This document shows, one piece after another, positions 54,707 to 62,796 of a stretch of DNA of 64,000 bases. Under the pieces are notes generated by a model. That model made no database searches. It was not told where the DNA came from and saw nothing but the letters and a program-made list of their open reading frames with translations. Numbering within the stretch: the stretch's first letter is position 1; each line of letters starts with the position of its first letter. The translations under genes were made by a program, and so were the position numbers. Source of the stretch: Enterococcus pallens ATCC BAA-351 (lineage in GTDB: Bacteria > Bacillota > Bacilli > Lactobacillales > Enterococcaceae); assembly GCF_000407485.1 (NCBI RefSeq), contig NZ_ASWD01000001.1, positions 744,001-808,000 of the forward strand. The letters are read 5' to 3'.

Positions 54707-55711
54707 ATGCATGGCTTTTCATTTTATGTGATGAATTATTTTTCAAGTTATTTAACTAAATTCTTAGGTTGCTCAAAAAAGACTATTGAATCTTATCGAG
54801 ACACTTTCGTGCTCTTTTTTGACTATTTAGCAACGCACGAAAGAATTACTTCTGACAACATAAAGCTAGAAGATTTTAATGAAGCAATCGTTGAAAGGTT
54901 CCTCAACTATTTAGAAGAAAATCGTGGAAATAGTATCAATACAAGAAATCAACGCTTAGGTTGCTTAAAAAGTTTTGCGAATTATTTAAAACGAAAAGAG
55001 TTTGCCTTTTTGAGTCAATGGGAAAGAATAACAGACATTCCTAGCAAAAAAAAGATCACTCAACAAATAGCATATTTAACAATAAAAGAGTTAAAAATAC
55101 TTTTATCTATGCCTGATAATACTACTAAAAAGGGGCGCAGAGAAAAGGCGTTATTATCCTTTATGTATGATACAGGCTGTCGCGTTCAAGAGATAATTGA
55201 GACCCAAATATGTAATATTCGCTTTTCTTCGCCACCTTCAGTGGAGGTTCTTGGAAAAGGCGCTAAATATCGTCAAATACCTTTTTCATTAGAAGTCCGT
55301 GACTTACTGAGGGAATACCTTAAAGATCAAAATCTGAATATTTCTTCAGAACAATACGTCTTTCGAAATAATGTAAATAAGAAATTGACCCGAGCAGGCG
55401 TCCAGTATATATTGGATAAAAATATCCAAAAAGCTCGACAGGAGAATCCACACTTATTTCTCAAAAAAATTTCCAACCATAGTTTGAGGCATAGTAAAGC
55501 CATGCATTTGTTGGAAGCTGGGGTTAATTTGATTTATATCCGAGATTTATTAGGACATGCCTCAGTGAATACGACAGAAATTTATGCAAGGGTAAACCCA
55601 GAAATAAAGCGAAGGATATTGGAAAAAAACTATTCAGAAGTTCATTCTGATACAAAGTATACGGACGAAAAAAAATCAGAATTGGTTGAATGGTTGAAAA
55701 CTTCACTTTAG
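54707..55711 (+). CDS. ritC: Tyrosine recombinase RitC-like
   Basis: A 334-residue, XerC/D-like tyrosine recombinase. Catalytic residues lie in TGCRVQEIIE (Arg), HSLRHSKAMHLL (HxxR) and LGHASVNTTEIYARV (His and Tyr). Its start is one base after the ritB stop, with AAGGAGAGG upstream. A short variable tail after the Tyr runs to 55711, 55 bases before the right inverted repeat, so no room is left for cargo. Confidence 0.88.
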   Translation: MHGFSFYVMNYFSSYLTKFLGCSKKTIESYRDTFVLFFDYLATHERITSDNIKLEDFNEAIVERFLNYLEENRGNSINTRNQRLGCLKSFANYLKRKEFAFLSQWERITDIPSKKKITQQIAYLTIKELKILLSMPDNTTKKGRREKALLSFMYDTGCRVQEIIETQICNIRFSSPPSVEVLGKGAKYRQIPFSLEVRDLLREYLKDQNLNISSEQYVFRNNVNKKLTRAGVQYILDKNIQKARQENPHLFLKKISNHSLRHSKAMHLLEAGVNLIYIRDLLGHASVNTTEIYARVNPEIKRRILEKNYSEVHSDTKYTDEKKSELVEWLKTSL

Positions 55712-55766
55712 TTATGTAAAGTAAAGAGCATCACGATAGTTGATCTACGGGCACTATTTTGATGTT

Positions 55767-55793
55767 CTTTACATAACTATTTACTTTTCATAA
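55767..55793. repeat. Right inverted repeat of the RIT element
   Basis: Exact reverse complement of 52374-52400. It adjoins the right core CATTTC (55794-55799) directly, with no palindrome between them. Confidence 0.9.
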
Positions 55794-55799
55794 CATTTC

Positions 55800-55999
55800 G
55801 ATGGTCACCTGACTGCCGTCTTCAGCCACAGCCAATACATCAACTTCGGTTCGCATGATTTTCATCGTGTCATGGGTCTTTTTGTAGCTATCAATGTGAT
55901 AAGTTTCTCGGGGTGTCAGTGTTTTGAATTCCTTGCCCAGCATATCCTTAACAAAAGCCTTTAGAATAGTACCAGAATCCTTAGACGTTAGCATTTTTC
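55800..55999 (-). pseudogene. rpn: rpn gene, middle part
   Basis: The codons give MLTSKDSGTILKAFVKDML, then TPRETYHIDSYKK and TEVDVLAVAEDGSQ before TIEM. TEVD and the following IEMQ hold the acidic residues and Glu-x-Gln of the PD-(D/E)XK active site of Rpn nucleases. The fragment is bounded by the RIT element on one side and the 500-bp element on the other. Both joins restore the frame when the insertions are removed. Confidence 0.85.
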
Positions 56000-56506
56000 T
56001 TATGCCGAGAAATTAGTTGTTCCGAGGTTTATAAAAAAAGCTTATTAAATCAAGGAGTAGTTACTAATTACTCGGAATAATGATTGTCTCTTATCTCCTC
56101 AAAAAGAATGCAAAAAAATGCCTGAAAGAATCCATCCTCACATGTTACGCCACACTCGAGCAATGCATTTGTATAGGCAAGGTATGCCTATTCATCTTCT
56201 TACTGAGTATTTGGGTCACGCAAACTTTGAATCTACAAGGGTATATGCATATGCAGACACAGAAATGAAGAGACGCGCGGTAGAAAAAACTGACATTTTA
56301 CGAGATGGGATGCCCACTCCAGAACCACTTTGGAAAGACGATGAAGAGACGATATACCGATTTTCAGGGTTACGTTAAATTTAGTACAGACTAGTTATTC
56401 CGAGGATTTCGCTTACAACAGCTATAGACCAATACGTTTTTGTAAACCTCGGAATAACTAATTTCTCGGCATAAGCAAAATTATTCCGATATCGGAATAA
56501 TTTTTC
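56000..56506 (+). mobile_element. 500-bp element with RIT-like ends, second insertion in rpn
   Basis: It lies between two copies of the 7-bp core ATTTTTC (55993-55999 and 56500-56506). Its ends carry inverted repeats beginning TTATGCCGAGAAATTAGTT on the left (56000) and their complement ending at 56474. The right end has an additional perfect 20-bp palindrome (56481-56500, TTATTCCGAT repeated inverted). This gives two half-sites on the left and four on the right, the same 2+4 layout as in the RIT element. The inside holds only the C-terminal third of a recombinase, so it is a deleted relic that would need recombinases in trans. Confidence 0.8.
56082..56378 (+). pseudogene. C-terminal remnant of a tyrosine recombinase
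   Basis: The frame reads HPHMLRHTRAMHLYRQG, then LLTEYLGHANFESTRVYAY. It therefore keeps HxxR, LGH and the nucleophilic Tyr but lacks the N-terminal domain and the first catalytic Arg. The tail PEPLWKDDEETIYRFSGLR is a conserved ending of one integrase subgroup. It is the former transposase of the 500-bp element. Confidence 0.75.
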
Positions 56507-56543
56507 GGAATAACAGATCGTTGGTAGGTGTATATTTTTGCAT
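56507..56543 (-). pseudogene. rpn: rpn gene, 5' end
   Basis: The first 13 codons read MQKYTPTNDLLFR, the usual N terminus of Rpn-family proteins. An AAGGAAGGAA ribosome binding site precedes the ATG at 56543. The second element interrupts the gene here; in the present DNA the frame runs into the element and stops after about 20 codons. Confidence 0.8.
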
Positions 56544-56560
56544 GTGTTCCTTCCTTTCGC

Positions 56561-56611
56561 TGATCGCGAAAGAGTCACCTTAAGTATAGCATGGTGCGTT
56601 TTCGCGATCAA
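56561..56611 (-). promoter_or_regulatory. rpn promoter flanked by an inverted repeat
   Basis: TTGATC (56606-56611) and TATACT (56583-56588) are 17 bases apart on the minus strand. TTCGCGATCA (56601-56610) overlaps the -35 and its complement TGATCGCGAA (56561-56570) lies about 12-21 bases after the -10. A repressor dimer pair could lock this promoter. Confidence 0.65.
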
Positions 56612-56723
56612 AATCATCATATTTTTTTGAACGGTTCTTAGCGAACTGCTCATGAAAAGATACGCAAAAGAAAGGAAAAATTTTTTCGATATCAAGAACG
56701 ATCAAACAATTATTTCTCCAACA

Positions 56724-56757
56724 CAAAAAAACGGCTGTACACCTAAGCATAGCCGTT
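56724..56757 (-). terminator. Terminator of the winged-helix regulator gene
   Basis: ACGGCT (56731-56736) pairs with AGCCGT (56751-56756) with an extended inner stem. Seven A on the left give the U-run on the minus strand. Confidence 0.75.
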
Positions 56758-56762
56758 ATAAT

Positions 56763-57485
56763 CTATTGCGCCTGATAAAGAATTGAATGATCGACTGTCG
56801 ATCGCTTGTGTAATACCTCCATATCCAGCATGTAGCCGAGACCCCATTGTGTCTTAATGCAGCCGCTATTTATTCCTAGCTTTTCCATTTTAGCTTTTAT
56901 CTTTCTGATCAGGGTGGATAATTGTGATTGAGTGGATTGATTAGGTTCTATTTCCCAAATTTCACGACAGAGGTCCTCGCGAGACACAGTTTGTCCTTCA
57001 GAGTCTATTAATTGCTGAAACACTCTTTTTTCCATTTTCGTGAGGGACAGCAGTGCTAGTAAGTCTTCCGGTAAATACTTATCATTCGTGCTCAGAGAAA
57101 AGACTCCTTCCGTTCGGCCTTTTGGTTGCTGGCTCAACACTTCTCTAAATGTTTCTAAGGATGCTGAAGTCGATAAGCAGTGGGTAATCCCTTCGTGTTG
57201 CTTCCTTTCTTGTTCCTCCTTTGACAAGACATTGCCACTTAGTTGAATGAAGATAAATTGATCCTTATCTAATTGTCTAATGATTTCTTGGCACTCTTGA
57301 TTGGAGATGGTTTCGCTTAACAGGATGATCTGAAATTGTTCTAAAAACTCGGAAGAAGCTTTTCCATACTTAATCGTGTCTAGGATACTCATCGTGCAAA
57401 ACAACTCATGCCCCAGTCTGCGAATTAGTCTCTCTAACTCTTCTTCTGCATATTGACATCTGGTTAACATCAAAATCCGACTCAT
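56763..57485 (-). CDS. OmpR-type winged-helix regulator next to the WxL cluster
   Basis: A 240-residue regulator. Residues 1-110 form a receiver-like fold (RILMLTRCQYAEEELERLI, QIILLSETISNQECQEII) but lack the usual acidic pocket and phosphorylated Asp, so phosphorylation is doubtful. Residues about 145-225 are an OmpR/PhoB winged helix (LTKMEKRVFQQLIDSEGQTV, IRKIKAKMEKLGINSGCI, GLGYMLDMEV). Such orphan regulators often sit beside WxL operons in Enterococcus and Listeria. It probably controls the operon upstream of it, from which it is separated by a terminator. Confidence 0.8.
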   Translation of the reverse strand: MSRILMLTRCQYAEEELERLIRRLGHELFCTMSILDTIKYGKASSEFLEQFQIILLSETISNQECQEIIRQLDKDQFIFIQLSGNVLSKEEQERKQHEGITHCLSTSASLETFREVLSQQPKGRTEGVFSLSTNDKYLPEDLLALLSLTKMEKRVFQQLIDSEGQTVSREDLCREIWEIEPNQSTQSQLSTLIRKIKAKMEKLGINSGCIKTQWGLGYMLDMEVLHKRSTVDHSILYQAQ

Positions 57486-57564
57486 GATGACACCTCTTTC
57501 TATGTTACTTGTAGTAAACGAATTATGTAGGCACGAATCCCCCTAACGCTTTAAAAAAGTAGCT

Positions 57565-57588
57565 GAAAGGGAGGTTCCCCTCCCTTTC
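57565..57588 (-). terminator. Terminator of the WxL operon
   Basis: GAAAGGGAGG (57565-57574) pairs exactly with CCTCCCTTTC (57579-57588). A U-rich tract follows after 8 bases on the minus strand. Confidence 0.65.
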
Positions 57589-57593
57589 AACTC

Positions 57594-57821
57594 TTAGGAT
57601 AGAAAATAGTTCAATTGGGCCTGCCAATCAAGGTACAAGAAGATCGCCGCACCAACTGCCAGCAACATCACAAACAATAAGCCACAATCCACCAGCAATA
57701 CGGTTGATTTCTTCTCATACTCCATCCGCAGCCGACTGTCCTTGATAAACAAAATCAAAAAACTCACCAGCCCGGCAATCGCCAGAAAGCCGAATACGCC
57801 CAACCACATTGGAATGGTCAT
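57594..57821 (-). CDS. Small two-helix membrane protein of the WxL operon
   Basis: A 75-residue protein with two hydrophobic helices (about residues 4-25 and 43-66) separated by a charged loop KDSRLRMEYEKK. AAAGGAG lies 7 bases before the ATG at 57821; an upstream frame would add 19 residues without a site. It is the last gene of the WxL operon, 32 bases after the large WxL gene. Function unknown. Confidence 0.7.
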   Translation of the reverse strand: MTIPMWLGVFGFLAIAGLVSFLILFIKDSRLRMEYEKKSTVLLVDCGLLFVMLLAVGAAIFLYLDWQAQLNYFLS

Positions 57822-57853
57822 GTACATTCTCCTTTCATTAATGATGTACCAAC

Positions 57854-60319
57854 TTATGGCCCAGTAACTAGTTTCCAATGCATAGTAGAGGTGTAATAGC
57901 GATTGCGAAGACCGCTCTTTCCAATCAGATTCAATTGCACATCATCAAAGTCATAGTCAGCTTGATAAACTCCCTGTGTCAAGGCACCCATCAATCGCAC
58001 ACTGCTGCTGTCAGAATAGATGGTTTGATCTGCAATAGAACCAGCCGAGGTCAGAGTTTCTGATGGATGATTATAATTCTGAACTTGTTTCAGCGCACCA
58101 TTTATTAGTGTTAAACTAGTCGTCTTTGGCAACGTGTGGATATTACTTTTGAATTGATCCAGCTGCACAAAAACTTCCCACCGGTCTGGCGTAGTATTGT
58201 TCATTAAGCGAACATACGGATTGTAATTTGGCTCATATAATGATTTTTCTAAGCCTTTGTAGTGGTTATGAGGTTCTAACCTTGTATAACCAAACCGGAA
58301 ATCGGGTAAGTTAATAAAACCAACATCCCCAGTTGGCTTCAAATTAGGCTGATCCGCATCATCAATCCGCACAACATTATTCGCCTGAATGGAATTCGTT
58401 AAGTTCCCTGCAGCATCCAGTTCAGCCATTAATACTTGATTGGCATTACCGGTTGCAGTGGTTGTGAATTTAATATCGGCATAGTTGTTAGTACCGCCAG
58501 AAGGAATAGTTATCCCACTAAGGTCAATACCGGTGGTTTTCCAAGTTGCCCCCACCGGAAAAGTTTGCGAACCTTTGCCCGCTGGTGTTACGGTCAGCTG
58601 ACCAGGAGTTGACAGACCATTCGAATAATTTCCGGCAGCCTTCAACACAATATTCTTTAAGGCTATCGTTCCTGTATTAGTTAACCTAGCCGTCCACGAA
58701 ACATTGCCGCCATTATCAACAATCTGTTTATCAGAATTCAGCTCCAAAGCAGCAGTAGTAGCAAGTCGTTTGTAGTGATACTTGATTTCTTTATCCGCTT
58801 TTAGATTAGGAATGCTTACTGTTGATTGGTTCTGAACATTTCCTGGATCATCACTTACATTTTCCCAACCAATATATTCCCATTCATTTCCCTCACGATC
58901 CGTTATAGTCGCAGCTGGATTACTGGTAAATGTTTCATTAGAATTTATCTGGGAAGTTTTAGGATTTGGCGTCAGATCAATCAACGTAGTTCCATCATCG
59001 ACATCTACCCATTTTTCTGTTGTTGTGTGCTGAATCTTCTTGTAAATGTAATGAATCTCCGTATCCGCAGCCATTGGCAGGTTAATTGGGGTTTGATTGA
59101 CTGTTCCGGTTGGATCTGTATCCCATTTCCAGCCTAAGTATTCCCAATCTGCACCCGAAGTATCGGTTTTGGGAGTGGCTGGTGTAACAGTTATCGGAAC
59201 ATCCTTCTCTACTGAAGAGGTCTGATCCCAGGCAGCCTCAATCTGAGCGCCAGATTCATCAATGAATTTCTCCTTTAATTGCACTACTTGATCCAAAGGA
59301 ATTTTCTTGTAGACAATATGAACTTCATTCGACACATCGTCCATAATCGCATCAAATCCAATGGAAGGTGGATAGGTTCGATCAATGGCCGCTTGATTTC
59401 CGCTTCCACGATACCACCCTTCAAAAGTGTAAGCATGAGTAGCATCGGTATAGGAGCGCGGTAGCGATTGTCCGTTTTCCATATCATAACGGAACGTTTC
59501 AGAGGTAATATCTGTTGTTTTTCCGTCCGTATAGCCTGGTGGTGCTGGAATACTATTTCCATTTTGATCTTCGTATAGTTCGATGATTTGAAAATAATAG
59601 GCGTAATATCTAATCACATCTCCATCATGTCCAACCCATGAAGCTCCTCCTGATCCAGATGAAGATTCCCCAATATATCTATAACCCAAACGTATGCCAG
59701 AATATCCTGGTCTTACATTGGTTGTATTGGGCAAATAAAAACGCGTTGCCGTCTGCTTTTCAAATTTACGATCTCTTATTGGACCTTTACTTATTGTTGG
59801 TCTACTCCATGCTCCTAAAAAGTTAGAGTTTACATTACTAATCTGATCTTTAAGTTCTTGCCCAGGTGGAGCATCCACAGAAAAGTATTTTACGTAGGGA
59901 ATACTAGAATCAGCAGTTATCGCCATATCTCTTAAATACTCATAAGATAAAGAATCAAAAACTGATGCCATAGAGGAAGCGGTTCTTTTCACATCGAAGG
60001 AAGCATTTTTACCAACTACTGGAGAAATACTTACTTTATAGCTATGATTTCCAGTCCAGTAGCCACCACTTCTATATTCTGTTGCGAAATAGTCACCTGT
60101 AGTTAATGTAATCGGAACTGGAAAATCATTACCTTTAGAATCGACAAATTCCAATTGAATTGTATAAGCAGGATAACTATACTGAACTCTTGCAGAAACT
60201 TCTTTTGGGCTTACAAATAAGTTAGCTACTATGAGAACACTCATTAAAACTAACATAACAATCCTTTTACATACATTCTTCAAGACCCCTGCCTCCGCTC
60301 TTTTCCTTGCTTCTTTCAT
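57854..60319 (-). CDS. Large WxL-domain surface protein with MucBP-like modules
   Basis: An 821-residue exported protein. A signal peptide spans residues 1-45 (VSA cut region). A unique N-terminal domain runs to about 230. Three MucBP-like modules follow (about 235-515), each ending in (I/V)xYxYK(K/R). Next comes a DUF11-like Ig domain (about 520-640, ELNSDKQIVDNGGNVSWTAR). The last 170 residues are a WxL domain that ends MHWKLVTGP; its first motif reads DRWEVFVQL. WxL domains bind peptidoglycan non-covalently. Its start overlaps the upstream gene by 4 bases. Confidence 0.85.
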   Translation of the reverse strand: MKEARKRAEAGVLKNVCKRIVMLVLMSVLIVANLFVSPKEVSARVQYSYPAYTIQLEFVDSKGNDFPVPITLTTGDYFATEYRSGGYWTGNHSYKVSISPVVGKNASFDVKRTASSMASVFDSLSYEYLRDMAITADSSIPYVKYFSVDAPPGQELKDQISNVNSNFLGAWSRPTISKGPIRDRKFEKQTATRFYLPNTTNVRPGYSGIRLGYRYIGESSSGSGGASWVGHDGDVIRYYAYYFQIIELYEDQNGNSIPAPPGYTDGKTTDITSETFRYDMENGQSLPRSYTDATHAYTFEGWYRGSGNQAAIDRTYPPSIGFDAIMDDVSNEVHIVYKKIPLDQVVQLKEKFIDESGAQIEAAWDQTSSVEKDVPITVTPATPKTDTSGADWEYLGWKWDTDPTGTVNQTPINLPMAADTEIHYIYKKIQHTTTEKWVDVDDGTTLIDLTPNPKTSQINSNETFTSNPAATITDREGNEWEYIGWENVSDDPGNVQNQSTVSIPNLKADKEIKYHYKRLATTAALELNSDKQIVDNGGNVSWTARLTNTGTIALKNIVLKAAGNYSNGLSTPGQLTVTPAGKGSQTFPVGATWKTTGIDLSGITIPSGGTNNYADIKFTTTATGNANQVLMAELDAAGNLTNSIQANNVVRIDDADQPNLKPTGDVGFINLPDFRFGYTRLEPHNHYKGLEKSLYEPNYNPYVRLMNNTTPDRWEVFVQLDQFKSNIHTLPKTTSLTLINGALKQVQNYNHPSETLTSAGSIADQTIYSDSSSVRLMGALTQGVYQADYDFDDVQLNLIGKSGLRNRYYTSTMHWKLVTGP

Positions 60320-61341
60320 TTATCCTCCCTCCTTTGCTTTATTTTTACCTTCATAACGAGAACTAATCCTAAAAAAAGTAGACTAAAAATTACCCAAATA
60401 ATTATTGGTCGTAGATTCATGCTGCTCTTCGATTCTCGTTTTATTACATTTTCCTTCATTGTGTTGGTAACTTTTTTTGATATTTCAAACGTGTCTTGGA
60501 AATCCCATTGATGCTCTTTGCTGCTTACTACAGCTTCAAAGGAATAAGTCCCTGTCTCCAACGGCTGCTCTAATTCTAACTGGAAGGGTAAGACAGAATT
60601 TGGCGCAATTTTTACGTTCTCTAATTTTGCTTCTGTAATGACCTTGCCCTCCAACAGAATCTTCCCCTCCACGGTGAGCTCCTGCTGAATCTCGGGATAC
60701 GGGTTTTGAATAGCTGCTTCTATATAACTGCGTCCCAAATCACTTTCAGGCTTTACTTCAAGCAGCTTCAAACCAGATTCACCATAAACAGGGAACTCAT
60801 TGGAATTTACCAGTAATAAAGCAATGGCGTACCCGACTTTATTTTGAATCGCTACTTTACCTTTCTCCCCTTCATCCTGCTTAGAGACTTCGCTAATCCA
60901 AATGCCCCCTAGCTGAATGCCCGGAAAAGCTTCTGACGGCATTATTATTTCAACCTCTGCTTTACCAACAGAGTTTGCGGCAACAGTAACCTGCTCCTGC
61001 TTCGGCTTGGCAATCGCTTGAATGGCATTGTCAGATGCTTTATCCGATCGATCGTAGACGATAGCTCCTTGTCGATTAGTAGTTGCGGGATTGATTGCCA
61101 GTCGGTAAGTTTGCTCTTCAGACGTATCATTATATAGTTTAATCTCTACGGTTTGCTGCTCACTTGGCGCTAAACAAAGATGGAAATAACCTACCTCTTT
61201 GTTCACTTGATTCTCTGGCAAAACAGCTTCAACACTAAAGCTTTGTGTTGCTTCTGCAGGGACAGAAAACAGCAGGAACAAGATACTGATTCCCATAAAA
61301 CCAGCAGCTTTTCTGATTCTTTTATTCATGATCTTGCTCAT
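60316..61341 (-). CDS. DUF916/DUF3324 WxL-interacting membrane protein (second)
   Basis: A 341-residue protein with a signal peptide (cut near VPAEA). The DUF916 domain begins SFSVEAVLPENQVNKEVGYF and is followed by DUF3324 (FPVYGESGLKLLEVKPE, NPYPEIQQELTVEGKI). A C-terminal helix (IIIWVIFSLLFLGLVLVM) and basic tail anchor it in the membrane. Such proteins hold WxL partners and sometimes bind host proteins. It overlaps the small LPxTG gene by 20 bases. A second ATG four codons later is also possible. Confidence 0.88.
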   Translation of the reverse strand: MSKIMNKRIRKAAGFMGISILFLLFSVPAEATQSFSVEAVLPENQVNKEVGYFHLCLAPSEQQTVEIKLYNDTSEEQTYRLAINPATTNRQGAIVYDRSDKASDNAIQAIAKPKQEQVTVAANSVGKAEVEIIMPSEAFPGIQLGGIWISEVSKQDEGEKGKVAIQNKVGYAIALLLVNSNEFPVYGESGLKLLEVKPESDLGRSYIEAAIQNPYPEIQQELTVEGKILLEGKVITEAKLENVKIAPNSVLPFQLELEQPLETGTYSFEAVVSSKEHQWDFQDTFEISKKVTNTMKENVIKRESKSSMNLRPIIIWVIFSLLFLGLVLVMKVKIKQRREDK

Positions 61342-61681
61342 GCTCTCGTAAACGGATAAACAAAAACAACCAGAAGCAGCTGATTAGGCAGCTCAGCCCC
61401 AGCAGCTGAAGAAACCTTCCATTTTGTTGCTCGCCCGTTTGAGGCAAAGTACCTTTCCCCTGTGCTTGGTAGCCTTGTTTCCCTAAAGTAAGTGGCAATA
61501 CATTATTGACAGGCTCTGGTTCATAAGGTGTTGGATCAGCTGGTGCTGGCTGTTCTGTTTGAAAGCCAATCCCAACACCAGTTTCTTGCTTTTGTAGCTC
61601 TTCGCCAAATACTGAGGTGGGGAAAAACACACAGAAAATGGCGATAAGTAAGACTAACGTTCTCTGTTTCACATTCCTCAC
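61322..61681 (-). CDS. Small LPxTG-anchored protein of the WxL cluster
   Basis: A 119-residue exported protein: signal peptide (cut near SVFGE), a proline-rich segment PAPADPTPYEPEP, then LPQTG, a hydrophobic helix and a short charged tail REHEQDHE. The part exposed outside is only about 55 residues. It is one of the regular small LPxTG proteins of WxL operons, probably a wall-linked adaptor. It overlaps both neighbours. Confidence 0.85.
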   Translation of the reverse strand: MRNVKQRTLVLLIAIFCVFFPTSVFGEELQKQETGVGIGFQTEQPAPADPTPYEPEPVNNVLPLTLGKQGYQAQGKGTLPQTGEQQNGRFLQLLGLSCLISCFWLFLFIRLREHEQDHE

Positions 61682-62730
61682 TTTCTCCCTTCAAGCCATT
61701 GGTGTTGACGACGTACGAGATAAGCAATGAGACCAATCAAGGCTGCTAGTAAGCCTGCGGCAGTCCATGGTACCCAAGCAGGTACAATCACTTTGAAGAC
61801 CGTTTCTTCATTGACCTTATCTGCCTGTTTTTGGCCAACCGTGAACTCTTCCTCCCACTTCCAAGTTCGGCCATCACCGGTGGCTTCACCAGTAAAGACA
61901 TAGGTCCCTGGCGTAAAGCGTTCAATGCCTAGAGGCAACTGAAAATCAAAGTTGGAATTAGGTGCTACGGCAAAATTGCTTTGTTCCTGTTCCGCCAAGA
62001 CTTCCTTCTCACCTTTGCGAGTGACCTTGCCCTTGATTGTCATCTCCTGCAAGACCTTTGGCTGATCATTTTGAATGTTGGCTGCGATAATCTTTCGCCC
62101 GTTGAATAGTGTTAACCCAACATTTTTCAAGTGCAGCTCAGCGCCATGGTCAAAGGGTTCTTCGTCCTCGGTTAACATCACCGCAATCACGCGGGCAAAT
62201 TCTGGGACTAGTCCAGTTTGATCAGATTCGCTTTCTTCTGCTTCTCGCAGGAAGCGAATTGAGCCTAATTTCACTCCTGGATAAGTATCCTTCGGCGGTG
62301 TGATTTCAAAGGCTACCATCTTTTCTTCAAAGTTCTCGACCGTAACTTCTTTGACATCATCCTTAACATTTACAAAGCTAGTGATGGGATTGGTTAAGCT
62401 TTTATCCAGCTTAGGTTTTGGTTGCGCATAGTCAATCTCACCGATAGAACTGCTCACTGCATCGTGAACGGCTACCTTAACTGTAACTGGCTCTTTTTGT
62501 GTACTGGTTACTTTGACCTCAATGGTTTGTGGTTGTTCCGGTGTCGTCTTCAAATAGAAAAAAGTATAGTTCTTATCGACCTGATTTTCCGGAATGATGC
62601 TTTCTACAGTGAAACCTGCCCCACCTTGAGGTTCCTCTTCAGCGTAGCTGGTCGTTGTCGCAAACAAGCAGCTGCCAATGATTAAGATACAGCCTACTAA
62701 CAGTTTTTTGATTGTCTTCATTTGCCTCAT
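61678..62730 (-). CDS. DUF916/DUF3324 WxL-interacting membrane protein (first)
   Basis: A 350-residue protein with a signal peptide (cut near TSYAEE), a DUF916 domain (GFTVESIIPENQVDKNYTFF, PKDTYPGVKLGSIRFL) and DUF3324 (EEPFDHGAELHLKNVGLTLF), then a C-terminal helix with a basic tail. A longer frame exists to 62796, but GGAGGAGG lies before the ATG at 62730. It is a paralogue of the gene at 60316. Confidence 0.88.
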   Translation of the reverse strand: MRQMKTIKKLLVGCILIIGSCLFATTTSYAEEEPQGGAGFTVESIIPENQVDKNYTFFYLKTTPEQPQTIEVKVTSTQKEPVTVKVAVHDAVSSSIGEIDYAQPKPKLDKSLTNPITSFVNVKDDVKEVTVENFEEKMVAFEITPPKDTYPGVKLGSIRFLREAEESESDQTGLVPEFARVIAVMLTEDEEPFDHGAELHLKNVGLTLFNGRKIIAANIQNDQPKVLQEMTIKGKVTRKGEKEVLAEQEQSNFAVAPNSNFDFQLPLGIERFTPGTYVFTGEATGDGRTWKWEEEFTVGQKQADKVNEETVFKVIVPAWVPWTAAGLLAALIGLIAYLVRRQHQWLEGRK

Positions 62731-62749
62731 GCCGGCGTCCTCCTCCAAT

Positions 62750-62784
62750 AAAAAAGGGGAGAGGAGACGCCCTCCTGCTCCTCT
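62750..62784 (-). terminator. Intra-operon attenuating terminator
   Basis: On the minus strand a GAGGAG/CTCCTC hairpin around CAGGAGGGCGT is followed by CCCCTTTTTT. It lies between the WxL protein gene and the rest of the operon, which would make the first gene more highly expressed than the others. Confidence 0.6.
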
Positions 62785-62796
62785 TTCTGCTTTCAA

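Larger units (their letters stand above)
52348..55799 (+). mobile_element. RIT (recombinase-in-trio) element inserted in rpn
   Basis: A 3452-bp element holding three adjacent tyrosine recombinase genes in one direction, which is the definition of RIT elements. It is bounded by a 6-bp core CATTTC on both sides. A perfect 27-bp inverted repeat lies at 52374-52400 and 55767-55793. The left end also has an extra 20-bp palindrome (52348-52367). The half-site TTATGNAAAG occurs four times at the left end and twice at the right. All three genes are intact, so the element may be active. No cargo gene is present. Confidence 0.9.

Noticed and set aside
52348-55799. Tn554-type transposon or integrative element with cargo
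   Set aside because: All three genes are tyrosine recombinases with no TnpC-type small protein or cargo, which fits RIT better.
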